Positions 23,101 to 29,919 of a stretch of DNA of 29,961 nucleotides are shown one piece after another; position 1 is the stretch's first letter, and the number at the start of each line of letters is the position of its first letter. This DNA comes from JAJTHY01 sp964458795 (GTDB taxonomy: Bacteria; Pseudomonadota; Alphaproteobacteria; Rickettsiales; Midichloriaceae), in contig CAYWJW010000018.1 in assembly GCA_964458795.1 (NCBI GenBank), forward strand, positions 1 through 29,961, given 5' to 3'. The position numbers were made by a program, and so were the translations under genes. Below the pieces are notes generated by a model. That model was not told the DNA's origin. It ran no database searches and was given only the letters and a program-made list of their open reading frames with translations.

Positions 23101-25500
23101 TGGTTCTTGGAAGAAGGAGATGCTTGCGAATTTGAAGGCGCATTCAATGCATTGCTTGTCCCAGATAAATGGGAAGGTTTAGAGCTGCAGGTTAAAGATG
23201 CATCTTTTTATACTAACCGTGATGCAAACACCTTCATGGTTATGGCAGAAATATTTGTTACCTCACTCACCTCTCTTTATTATCCGGTAGCTGAACAAAA
23301 GGTAGATTTTGCCGAATTTATACAACAACCTGCCAATCTCGAAAAGTTTTACGCTATAGTGCAAAAATGCTTTAGAGATGGTAAATCCTTTATTGATCCA
23401 ATTCTCACAGAGTTAATTAATCCAGCATTAAGAGCAAAAAGTTTAACTGAAATCCATGGTGTGCTGACAGAAGAACAAGTCAAAGAAATACAACGTAGAA
23501 TGAGAGATGGGCAGAGAGGTATGCAGCGTAGGGGGGCAGAAGAGCACTTTCAAGGAAATTTCACAACAGTTGATGGTGCCCCTCACTATGATGAATTCCT
23601 TGAGCTTCCAGACGAACCAGTGAATGCGAGAGTGAATTTTTACAGCTTTGGTGGGAGCATCTCATGTAGTATTAATGAGCTTGATCTCTTGCCCCAAATA
23701 CCATATAAACAACTTGCATACACTAGTGATTCAGTTGAAATTAGCACGCGCAACAACATTGGGAACTACGGTTTTGCACTTAACATCGCTGATTATGTTA
23801 ATCCAAGCAAAACTGCCCATGAAATAGCGCAGTTCTTAACTCTTAAAATCCCAAGCGAAGGCGATAAAGAGCAGAGAGTTTATGATGCCTTACCTAAAAA
23901 AATCATAGAACAAATCCGAACTAGAGCAGATTTTACGGCTATTAGGCAACAACTTGTTAAAACTCTTGGACAAGGATCATATGCCAAGCTTGCTAAGAGC
24001 TGGGGGATGACTAGTTGTTTATACATTACTCCTGAGATAGAACTAAAGTTGTATATGCTATATGCAACAAAATGTGAAAATGAATGGATGTCACTGCATC
24101 CTCAAGATGAAGGCAAAACACTTGCAGCTTTAGCTGGGAAAAGTCCGGAAAATAGAGTATTGCATATGTTACATAAGCTCGATATTGCTGTGGTAGGTTC
24201 TGAGCTTTTAAGGAATGATAATGATAGTGCCTATATTCTGGAATGCGAAGAAGATAAAGCTATAGGACTGTTGCGCCAATTTGTAGGCCTTAATAACACG
24301 CTTTACTTAAGAACAGAATTGGCTGAAAGCTGCTATAAAACAGTTCAAGAAGGGCTCTATCCAATTAATATCTACAATAACCTGGGTTCGCCAAATGATA
24401 GTTCTAAGATCATTGTAACGTTACGTATATTATTTCCTAACCTTACAATTAAACCTGACATAAAGCCATACAATGAGAGTTATGATCCAAACATTGTGTT
24501 GGTGAACTTTTGTGAAGACCGAGGTCATGTTCTAAAATGCCATAATCAAGAGACATTAAGATCGGTATATGAAACCGTGAATATATACCATGCTGAAGCT
24601 TGTAAAATCGACGTAAGTGCTGATGCCATGCTATTATTTATCAGGCAACAACTTGGTGCAGGTAGCGAAGTTACAGTTGATAATGCCAAAGAAGCCTTCA
24701 AAAGAGCTAATATTTATTACATAGGAGATATAAGCATAAAAGATGATGGTTGTTTCAGAGTAGGTCTTGATAAGGCATCTCAAAAGTTATTTTTCTCGAC
24801 AGTTTTAAATTTCTTTGGAGATTGTCAGGGGCTTTGTGACAACGGTATTATGACTCAACAAATGCGTTCGGCATTAGCAACAACAGAATTTTTATCTGAT
24901 ACAACCGCAGATAACGAAGTAGCTTTTGCTGGTAGTTACCTGGATAGAAATGCTCGCTTAAATGGACATATAATAATGGGTGTATCAACTAGATATAGCA
25001 AAGCTAATGCGATGTTGATTAAATTTAGAGATGCTCCTACAAACCTGCTCTCGCAAAACGACTTTATAGAACTTAATAAAAGCTTGCTGAAGTTAGAAGA
25101 AATCATATCTCAGATTGAAGCACAAGTAGCTATAGCACCGAACATGTTTAGTGGTCTACAAACCTATAAAGAGCAGCTGCAAACTATATGCACAAGTGTA
25201 CGAAGCAAGGAAAATGAGATAAAACTCGCACCTGATTATAATAAATTTTTATCTAAATGTGGTCAATATGCAGTGTATGGTGGCTTGGTAGGAGTAGGTA
25301 TATCATCTGTACTTTGGTTTTCAGGAAAGCTGCCATTTGCACCGTTGTCATCTACTGCGCTATACAATATAACCTATTTGAAAAAACCGGCATGCTTGGC
25401 TATAATTTCCACTACTGCGCTATTAGGAATAATAGGTGCAGCAGCAACTATTGAAGGAACTGTTGAGCCAAAGTTTACGTCAGAAGTTTCATCTGTATAA
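17134..25500 (+). CDS. Giant multidomain protein GpB (2788 residues), paralog of GpA with permuted module order
   Basis: One uninterrupted frame; the ribosome-binding site is weak. Visible domains: (1) 17-385, starting SDDLYLNMVKLTDLNRDKW and ending AVNLQQLALLKEI, homologous to the GpA C-terminal module; (2) 395-482, a charged Glu/Lys/Arg/Gln/Ala coiled coil or single helix absent at this place in GpA; (3) about 530-830, macrodomain/PARG-like, with LPGIGCGEF at 670-678 and the Asp loop N798-D799 ... R805-x-T-D808-E-G-x3-S-A-T-D817; (4) a core with RYMHVDEKG and STDNTC (ending C1769), PHYDEFLEL (about 2149) and ITPEIELKLYM (about 2298); (5) one copy of the 170-residue module (2396-2560, SSKIIVTLRILF); (6) two hydrophobic helices at about 2711-2731 and 2753-2775. 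The macrodomain call rests on motifs. No signal peptide. It is probably co-regulated with GpA from the shared promoter region. Confidence 0.9.
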   Translation: MYTKEGQVAVEELYSVKQSDDLYLNMVKLTDLNRDKWLAFAHAQDARAREISKNDTLRENLKKHIQIIDNIGGGITGFCRSFRYYNNKDTEVWIAFASYEKVEDPNEVDFDKVEMCTTVTTSANAPFTAHMGVFRSVSALEKGMTVHRDLANYLHVAATRFMLSRYPYKTHMLNVSLVAMREILMSAFAKEGISNAVYILEDACWQSLNKIKVCLEKYAESNLSAETLTEIDDLKGDNIYKFIFENNLYEPIKAALIAEKKEAKKYYDDGVAQGYIAKGVDRVDAVEKYSICCIAISLLDQQYAIHNQYYTPPITVKPCEGKKRATNEKFVFTLNDGENELFRLDTSKDDSGEYAWFFKHADQFQARSPKTPLIAVNLQQLALLKEIGPEIKHITRERTEAEQEAIAQKIAAKEKEQQERAEQEAKKAEQERAKQQEEALEKERQERLEKERVESERAKREWVEEKTRLEQEKKKHPELEEAAFGQDRILKIVSDQYLRAKLIDYLYDIERNPKLMGKKLSRYLIRIKKDVKDLTPTDLHQYILRTKEPVIFAEQHVKGDGSDWNVTELEILGDTSFITEVKAYDNGASGTDNSALKLKQYKEHLPTQFLISVSGPIFKRGTADYKEVVDSDGNIDYAKYYKKIEELLLSTLLAQNEICSEQDLHGIVTLPGIGCGEFADEFRGIMGIYLNAAIKDLLKNHHKSLGAIKGIMFDPFAECKGEICDFGDIKYVVAPSGMGEGGNTDHHLMVDGKKMYLSQLADSEERASFFKAIGLDIEPEEVLCISFDAADKCSQQGNDAIAGYRTTDEGRKASATDVMGVHSRVEGYYDTTNEKSPRYRSHTPGDQGYGYAYIKNRDIVLPLNAETQYQAECPYRDDPELNYDPQISSAFYVKLGQLYKDSGTPQSALVNIVIDNKDIVKQTEVIDSLLITKTSKLKDLRLHEGLLRGEKGDEETYIKLSHLFIDQNPNTVKVAAAELNNNNKTVYSSIVSSTRASYPEKYKELLQTLRKKTNLAEELAYDVAKAFTHDILANYTTSFQHVNSAKFVNYCFGRELPEDLANSTVSNSHIIVSVLKDLEPNAQSRILLFFVDYCKSAALSSSAGALQIRQIMQEKGYADIDGIKSAIDKLDGDFMVLDVYADDASYTIKMIAPDEARPGQSKYVEMKFTPDKAAPEYSVEIREFACDEKEEAHAYIASQILAIKHPDIAQAVVKPVVKSEHNTSDLIEAIYNNYASNNTLMPTRGLDVAKNNFKHRALRKLLDLYTEQHTSGQIKAYSELVSGTPLHNRIKNEAEAKVEEWLAKPKAYWSLCYATAIQGFKKEDPVALVESNRRNVYSRGRGEPIIEAAPVKKIQQQIKEEMLSVSDYRKILGVQSLVADSSSNEYLERINKHSANNYASWLKAMGIKDISATTEDSKEVVKLKLQFKNGKSVRAFHKELGVLLGIEYVLEDNSVLLDPDQLDLIRNLYTRTHKSDNIHHKMYIAPALRIMNAVIKPLSVDKAQEEVPQVVFNERFSSSKASKKILALQAGLTDIKNQLTWNNINLALAIDRLKNPEKHSNVFIKFSDCVKAMDLCLTSYIALNYELLPAEWIHELGELHAILSKSYDLNIKIDTPSINSLSKLRGILNKRLNKLNLPALTASTNEDEDMASMLNLIIAYCEALHLPTTKLMHTDMLFAFQQYADLSKLNTAINSTNRKITDTAFKTAVDKLVAQPDDQPEIKDENATTLRVQQYEKPSYRYMHVDEKGDLTIMLPFTGGSNISTDNTCKARLAIDRFCESIKSVIAAYITDLEKDISIISAHDSSEEGLAALAAKNSRLAILKDWRQKFNTYPNLLNTNALFKSVQDKLKDSNTIAVAHAVRVPDGIRGFKCEHSVYNPLTETTMQKSYDAQFARSVGDESNEGSLLRRLMTTTPHYERCDAEAIRNAAIARYKERYADAENIPADALEKFEYFRECIEIAVREKIDKKFQLEMALNEDNLEFYRDDIWFLEEGDACEFEGAFNALLVPDKWEGLELQVKDASFYTNRDANTFMVMAEIFVTSLTSLYYPVAEQKVDFAEFIQQPANLEKFYAIVQKCFRDGKSFIDPILTELINPALRAKSLTEIHGVLTEEQVKEIQRRMRDGQRGMQRRGAEEHFQGNFTTVDGAPHYDEFLELPDEPVNARVNFYSFGGSISCSINELDLLPQIPYKQLAYTSDSVEISTRNNIGNYGFALNIADYVNPSKTAHEIAQFLTLKIPSEGDKEQRVYDALPKKIIEQIRTRADFTAIRQQLVKTLGQGSYAKLAKSWGMTSCLYITPEIELKLYMLYATKCENEWMSLHPQDEGKTLAALAGKSPENRVLHMLHKLDIAVVGSELLRNDNDSAYILECEEDKAIGLLRQFVGLNNTLYLRTELAESCYKTVQEGLYPINIYNNLGSPNDSSKIIVTLRILFPNLTIKPDIKPYNESYDPNIVLVNFCEDRGHVLKCHNQETLRSVYETVNIYHAEACKIDVSADAMLLFIRQQLGAGSEVTVDNAKEAFKRANIYYIGDISIKDDGCFRVGLDKASQKLFFSTVLNFFGDCQGLCDNGIMTQQMRSALATTEFLSDTTADNEVAFAGSYLDRNARLNGHIIMGVSTRYSKANAMLIKFRDAPTNLLSQNDFIELNKSLLKLEEIISQIEAQVAIAPNMFSGLQTYKEQLQTICTSVRSKENEIKLAPDYNKFLSKCGQYAVYGGLVGVGISSVLWFSGKLPFAPLSSTALYNITYLKKPACLAIISTTALLGIIGAAATIEGTVEPKFTSEVSSV

Positions 25501-25532
25501 TGGTGTTAACTGTAGATAATGCTAGGGATATG

Positions 25533-25558
25533 TCCAATTAAAGTATACCCTAATTGGA
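25533..25558. terminator. Stem-loop downstream of the GpB gene
   Basis: TCCAATTA (25533-25540) pairs exactly with TAATTGGA (25551-25558) across a 10-nt loop, 32 nt after the GpB stop. There is no T-run, so intrinsic termination is uncertain. A second small dyad, ACAGCT/AGCTGT (25649-25668), lies nearer the convergent 296-codon gene. Confidence 0.35.
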
Positions 25559-25716
25559 TAATTCTAAAGAGAGCTATTTGCGTCTATATAGGATCATAAA
25601 TCTAATATATTGACACTATCGCTATAAAGTCTAGAACCTGTTTATACAACAGCTTAATTATCAGCTGTAGAACTCAATTTGCGGAAAGACTGGATTAGGT
25701 AGAAGTTTATACTAAT

Positions 25717-26607
25717 CTAAAAGAGATTCTGAGTCCATGAATTTTGCCTAGCATCTATCTTGGCCATGCTGTCAGCAAATTTTATAAGATTTTCTTGATA
25801 TTCCTCTAAACTAGCTTGCTCTTTGGGAGTGATGGTTGTTACAGATTCCTCCTGTAATCTAACAGCTTCAGCCCAATAAGCTGCTTGGTCTTGTGCAGGG
25901 AGCTTATTTATAAAATCTTTAAGGTCTATGATAAAAACCTCAAAATGCCTTTCAAGTAAGTTATTGAAATCGCGCGTAAATATAGTGCTGCTGAATGCAT
26001 ATATATCGACAGAATTACGTGCATTAGAGTATACAAGCGTACTAACATAGAGACAAATCGTACCTACAGCTAAAGGTCCTAAGGTATTTTTAAAGCTCCC
26101 ACCTATTATGGCCTTCACAGCACTATAACCACAATAACTTGCAATAATACCAAAGTGTGTGGACAAGGCAATGTCATGAAGAGGTGAGGATGAATCGTGA
26201 TATCTCATTTCTTCAGCAAAATGCGTCATTGCATAAAAACCTGAACTTATAAAACAACTAAGGTTATATAGTCGTTTATTCAGATTACTAAATGCTTCGG
26301 CTAACAATGTGCGAGCCTCTTCTTCTTTGTTAGTAGCATTAGTATTATTTGATGCGGTAGAAGCAAGTATATAATATGAATCACAAAGCGCTAAAGTGCC
26401 AAAACCTCTTTTTTTAAGTAAATAATCTAATTGTTGCCCAATATCTTTCTGCAGCTGCTTCTCTATCTCTGTACATTCATTAGATGTAATGTCTACACTT
26501 CTCCCCTTTTTTGTGTAAGTATTCAAAAGACTGTCCCGACACTCTGTCACAGCTACTAATATAGACGCTAGTGCGCGTTCATTTGGATTCCTAATTAATT
26601 CTCTCAT
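25717..26607 (-). CDS. Hypothetical 296-residue membrane-associated protein
   Basis: Not recognised. A good promoter precedes it on the minus strand (TTGATT, 17 nt, TATAAT at 26643-26638). Residues 1-120 are helical and charged. Hydrophobic stretches lie at about 150-210 (HFGIIASYCGYSAVKAIIGG and LGPLAVGTICLYVSTLVY), suggesting two membrane helices. The C-terminal 80 residues are again soluble and charged. No signal peptide. It converges on the GpB gene with 216 bp between stops. Membrane helices shared in style with the C-termini of GpA and GpB are suggestive of a joint role, but no sequence homology to them was seen. Confidence 0.7.
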   Translation of the reverse strand: MRELIRNPNERALASILVAVTECRDSLLNTYTKKGRSVDITSNECTEIEKQLQKDIGQQLDYLLKKRGFGTLALCDSYYILASTASNNTNATNKEEEARTLLAEAFSNLNKRLYNLSCFISSGFYAMTHFAEEMRYHDSSSPLHDIALSTHFGIIASYCGYSAVKAIIGGSFKNTLGPLAVGTICLYVSTLVYSNARNSVDIYAFSSTIFTRDFNNLLERHFEVFIIDLKDFINKLPAQDQAAYWAEAVRLQEESVTTITPKEQASLEEYQENLIKFADSMAKIDARQNSWTQNLF

Positions 26608-26637
26608 AAAAAGCCTAAATTATAGTAAATTATGGGT

Positions 26638-26666
26638 ATTATACGTCAATTTAAGGAGAAAATCAA
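26638..26666 (-). promoter_or_regulatory. Sigma70-type promoter of the 296-codon gene
   Basis: Minus-strand TTGATT (26666-26661), a 17-nt spacer and a perfect TATAAT (26643-26638), giving a short leader of about 25 nt before the ATG at 26607. Confidence 0.6.
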
Positions 26667-26777
26667 TTATATAATGTCTAAACTATTGTTTGTATATATA
26701 GTGTGGAAATTAATGCTATATACGAAAAACACCTGTTTGTCGGATGTACTTTAAATCAACCTCGCAAAATCCTGAAA

Positions 26778-26813
26778 AACACCATAAGTGTTATACGGAA
26801 AACATAGCCGTAT
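26778..26813. promoter_or_regulatory. Candidate res-like site upstream of the truncated resolvase
   Basis: Two adjacent dyads: AACAC-N5-GTGTT (26778-26792) and ATACGG-N9-CCGTAT (26793-26813). They lie 40-75 nt before a Tn3-type resolvase start, the place where res subsites usually sit. The match to a specific res consensus was not made. Confidence 0.35.
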
Positions 26814-26853
26814 TGATCGACTGTGCGGAAACAAGGTTTAAGGAGTTTTTCGG

Positions 26854-26922
26854 ATGTTAATTGGATATATGAGAGTTTCCTCAGAAAGTGATCGTCAGAA
26901 TACAGAATCAAAGCATAGGTAG
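26854..26922 (+). pseudogene. N-terminal fragment of a Tn3-family resolvase
   Basis: After a good AAGGAG ribosome-binding element the frame reads MLIGYMRVSSESDRQNTESK and stops at TAG 26920-26922. The first 17 residues match the start of serine resolvases of the Tn3 family, including the catalytic Ser in RVSS. The remainder is replaced by the IS6-family transposase frame, whose ATG follows directly at 26923. The gene was evidently cut by insertion or by a deletion adjacent to the insertion sequence. It is different in sequence from the intact recombinase at 7534-8085. Confidence 0.75.
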
Positions 26923-27642
26923 ATGGTTATGTCAGATTTCAAATGGCGTCATTATCGAGGCGAGATGATACTTGGGTGCGTGCGGTGGTACTGTAAATAT
27001 GGAATCAGTTATCGTGAGCTTGAGGAGATGATGTTGGAACGCGGTCTTGAAGTGGACCATACCACGCTATACAGATGGGTTCAGCACTATGCTCCGGAAA
27101 TGGAGAAGCAGCTACGTTAGCACTGGAAGCCTAGTATAGGATAAAGTTGGCGAGTGGATGAGACATATGTAAAAGTGAAGGGGAAATGGGCTTATCTCTA
27201 TAGAGCTATTGATAAAATGGGATGTACAATTGATTTTTATCTCTCAGCCACCCGCAATATCAAGGCGGCCAAACGGTTCCTTGGCAAGTTCCTTAAATCG
27301 ATAAAATCGTGGGCTCACCCAATGGTGATCAACACGGATAAAGCGCCAACTTACGCGGCTGCTATTGAGGAGCTCAAGAAGGAAGGTCAGTGCCCAGCAG
27401 ATACTTTGCACCGACAGGTTAAGTACTTGAATAATATTATTGAAGCCGACCACGGCAAGCTCAAGCGCCTCATTAATCCCGTACGAGGATTTAAATCCTT
27501 AAAGACCGCTTACGCCACCATAAAAGGATTCGAGGTAATGCAAGCCTTCAAAAAAGGGCAGATGAGCTGCTTCCAATATGAAAAAGACCTCAAGAGAGAA
27601 ATCCGTCTTGTTGAAAGACAATTCAATATTTACACCGCTTAG
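26923..27642 (+). pseudogene. IS6-family DDE transposase, interrupted by two nonsense codons
   Basis: One continuous frame of 240 codons, the normal length for this family, broken by TAG (27118-27120) and TAA (27142-27144) in the linker between the DNA-binding and catalytic parts. The first part reads SDFKWRHYRGEMILGCVRW with a helix-turn-helix ending HTTLYRWVQHYAPEME. The second has the DDE core: Asp in WRVDETYVKVKGK, Asp in INTDKAPTY, and Glu in IIEADHGKLKRL. No frameshift is needed. With both stops the protein cannot be made whole, so the copy is dead unless it is complemented by another copy. Confidence 0.85.
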
Positions 27643-27695
27643 GCTTCAAAGATCAAAGATCTATTGCTGCTATTAAAGGTTTTTGCAACAGCGCC
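26923..27695 (+). mobile_element. IS6-family insertion sequence, left end missing
   Basis: A transposase frame plus a right terminal repeat TTTGCAACAGCGCC (27682-27695), which is the IS6/IS26-type end. The matching left end (GGCGCTGTTGCAAA) is not found before the transposase, where the truncated resolvase abuts directly, so the element is incomplete and probably immobile. The truncation suggests an IS-adjacent deletion, which the IS6 family is known to cause. Confidence 0.8.
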
Positions 27696-27786
27696 AAATT
27701 CACTATCCCACATTTTGATGTCCTAAGTTTTAGTTATTATATAGCACATTATAAGGAGTGTTTGAAATACCTTAACATAGCATCTA

Positions 27787-27829
27787 TTGACATACAGTAT
27801 ATTTTTGATTATTGCTCATAAATCAAAAA
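27787..27829 (+). promoter_or_regulatory. umuDC promoter region with 9-bp operator-like dyad
   Basis: TTGACA (27787-27792) is a perfect -35 box; a poor -10 (TATTGC, 27810-27815) follows after 17 nt. TTTTTGATT (27802-27810) and AATCAAAAA (27821-27829) are perfectly inverted with a 10-nt spacer across the -10 region. Neither the alphaproteobacterial LexA pattern (GTTC-N7-GTTC) nor the gammaproteobacterial CTG-N10-CAG was found, so control may be by another repressor. Confidence 0.5.
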
Positions 27830-27838
27830 CTGTAATGA

Positions 27839-28363
27839 GTGTTAAAATTGCCTAGAGGTGGAAAACGAAAAGGAGCCGGAAGACCGGCAGGTACGGGAAG
27901 GTTTGGTGTGCCCACTAAGTCTATACGTATACCTGATAAGATGGTAGGCAAGGTACTACAATATGTCCAATCTCATGGTTATGAGTTACCCATCTACTCT
28001 CACTCAGTTTCTGCTGGCTTTCCATCCCCTACTGATGACCATATAGAAGGCAGCCTCGATCTTAATGCGCACCTAATTAAACACCCAGCTGCAACATTCT
28101 TTGTGCGTACTTCGGGCAACTCAATGATAGGAGCTGGAATACATGATGGTGATATTCTCATTGTTGATCGCAGTATTGAGGCTAGAAATGGTAAAGTGGT
28201 AATTGCAGCTATTGATGGGCAACTAACAGTAAAACGTCTGGTAATTAAGAACGGTAAATCATGGCTCATGCCGGAAAACTCACAATACCAACCAATTGAG
28301 ATTCTTCAAGATAATGATACCATCATTTGGGGTATAGTAACTAGTGTGATCCATGCATTATAG
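27839..28363 (+). CDS. umuD: UmuD-like translesion polymerase subunit (S24 self-cleaving)
   Basis: 174 residues. The self-cleavage site is A59-G60 (SVSAGFPSP), nucleophile Ser95 (GNSMIGAGI) and Lys132 (GQLTVKRL). Distances (Gly to Ser 35, Ser to Lys 37) equal those of E. coli UmuD (G25, S60, K97), so the catalytic part is complete. An extra N-terminal segment of about 35 residues carries GGKRKGAGRP and TKSIRIPDK, resembling a short DNA-binding-like leader found in some UmuD and plasmid homologs. GTG at 27839 is the only reasonable start. The stop lies 10 nt before umuC, so the two form an operon. UmuD, cleaved upon RecA activation, joins UmuC to form error-prone DNA polymerase V. Confidence 0.93.
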   Translation: MLKLPRGGKRKGAGRPAGTGRFGVPTKSIRIPDKMVGKVLQYVQSHGYELPIYSHSVSAGFPSPTDDHIEGSLDLNAHLIKHPAATFFVRTSGNSMIGAGIHDGDILIVDRSIEARNGKVVIAAIDGQLTVKRLVIKNGKSWLMPENSQYQPIEILQDNDTIIWGIVTSVIHAL

Positions 28364-28373
28364 GTGCTAATTT

Positions 28374-29645
28374 ATGGCCATCTTTGCGCTAGTGGATTGC
28401 AATAATTTTTTCGCATCTTGTGAGAGGGTTTTCAATCCAAAACTTGAAGGACAACCCATAGTCGTGCTGTCTAATAACGATGGTTGCATTATTGCACGTT
28501 CAAATGAAGCAAAGCAGCTTGGTATACCCATGGGAGGCGCATTTCAAACTTATCGTACTCTCTGCCAAAACCATGGTGTACATGTCTTTTCATCAAACTT
28601 TCAACTTTATGGCAATATGTCTAATCGTGTAATGGCAATATTACAGCAACTTGTTCCAGACATGGAAGTATATTCTATAGATGAAGCCTTCTTATGTCTA
28701 GATGGCATTGATTCTAACGAGCTTCTAGAATATGTTGAAGACATCCGTGTAAAGATTAAAAAATGGACAGGTCTCTCGGTTTCAATTGGTATTGGGCCTT
28801 CAAAAACATTAGCCAAGCTCGCAAACCAAGTCGCTAAGAAATGTTCAACAACTGGTATTTTTAGCCTTATGGAACCTAAGGTGCAAGATGAAGTTCTTTC
28901 AAAGGTAAAAGTAGAAGAAATTTGGGGCATTAATTCACGTTGGGGAACACGCTTTAGGGAGTATGGTATCAATACTGCGCTACAGTTGCGTGATTCAGAT
29001 AGTCCTATGATACGCAAGTATTTCTCTGTGATAGGGCAGCGAATCGTATTAGAGTTACAAGGAATTTCATGTTTACCGCTAGGTGCACGTGCATCCACTC
29101 GCAAAAGCATTATAGCATCAAGATCATTTGGCAAGCGAGTTACTAATGTTGACAAAATTGCCGAAGCCCTCTCAAATTACGTAGCTAGCGCTTGTGCGCG
29201 ACTCAGAAGACAGCGTAGCCGGACTCAAAGTATTCATATATATTTAAAAACCAATCGATTCTGCCTCAATGAACAACAACATCACCAAGGCATGTCCATC
29301 GGGTTCTCGCTTCCCACTAGCGATACTAGGGTGATTAACAAGGCTGCAATTGGTTGCCTAAAAAGTCTTTATAAGCCTGGTTTTTATTATCATAAAGCTG
29401 GCATTATACTCCTTGAGTTGGTAGCGGAAGATTCAGCACAGAGTGATCTATTTCTACCTACAGATAGTAACAAGAGCGATAAGCTAATGGCAACACTAGA
29501 CGGCATTAATATTCGTATGGGCAAGAATGCTGTTTTTCTAGCATCTCAAGGCACAACCCGTGACTGGCAAATGCGGTGTGATAGGAGATCCCAACGTTAC
29601 ACGACAAACTGGGATGAATTACTTAAAGTTCAGTGTGATTGGTAA
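28374..29645 (+). CDS. umuC: UmuC, catalytic subunit of DNA polymerase V (Y family)
   Basis: 423 residues, full length. The first catalytic Asp is D8 in ALVDCNNFFASCERVF, and the second acidic pair D103-E104 is in YSIDEAFLCLD, as in E. coli UmuC (D101-E102). The helix-hairpin-helix region (about 140-200, SIGIGPSKTLAKLANQVAKK) and the little-finger domain (TRKSIIASRSFGKRVT) are present. The C-terminal part ends GINIRMGKNAVFLASQGTTR, as in family members. It copies damaged templates with low fidelity. No truncation is visible, so the operon should be functional. Such operons are often plasmid- or transposon-borne, which fits the flanking IS. Confidence 0.96.
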   Translation: MAIFALVDCNNFFASCERVFNPKLEGQPIVVLSNNDGCIIARSNEAKQLGIPMGGAFQTYRTLCQNHGVHVFSSNFQLYGNMSNRVMAILQQLVPDMEVYSIDEAFLCLDGIDSNELLEYVEDIRVKIKKWTGLSVSIGIGPSKTLAKLANQVAKKCSTTGIFSLMEPKVQDEVLSKVKVEEIWGINSRWGTRFREYGINTALQLRDSDSPMIRKYFSVIGQRIVLELQGISCLPLGARASTRKSIIASRSFGKRVTNVDKIAEALSNYVASACARLRRQRSRTQSIHIYLKTNRFCLNEQQHHQGMSIGFSLPTSDTRVINKAAIGCLKSLYKPGFYYHKAGIILLELVAEDSAQSDLFLPTDSNKSDKLMATLDGINIRMGKNAVFLASQGTTRDWQMRCDRRSQRYTTNWDELLKVQCDW

Positions 29646-29781
29646 GGGGTTTCACCTTTGTATGTATATTATTAGCAAAAGCTTAACTTCATACCTTTAG
29701 ACAAACCTAGACGCCTGGATTAGTGTGCCCTACCTCCGTAGCTGTAGAGTTGCAAATTTATTAATCTAGTACAAGCGATCA

Positions 29782-29907
29782 ATGATGAAGATGGTAGTGG
29801 CTGTATTTTTATATTTTGGTATATGGCAAGCACTATGTATTTTTTTAGGTCCAATAAGAGCTGCAATGTTTGTTTTAGGGTTTGTAATTTTATGGAGAGA
29901 GCAATAG
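29782..29907 (+). CDS. Small hydrophobic membrane peptide (41 codons), intact copy C
   Basis: The frame starts MMKMVVAVFLYFGIWQALCI, continues FLGPIRAAMFVLGFVILW and ends REQ. Two hydrophobic stretches flank a GPIR turn, which suggests a hairpin or a single long membrane helix. It is homologous to the relics at 281-366 and 2288-2395, so it belongs to a repeated gene family in this genome. Conservation of residues between copies B and C across about 35 codons argues that it once encoded a peptide. A weak ribosome-binding site precedes it. A new gene begins 12 nt after the stop. I do not know its function. Confidence 0.6.
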   Translation: MMKMVVAVFLYFGIWQALCIFLGPIRAAMFVLGFVILWREQ

Positions 29908-29919
29908 CTAACATCAAGT

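Noticed and set aside
28607..29155. 182-codon minus-strand frame inside umuC
   Set aside because: Antisense to the conserved core of UmuC, with no start signals.
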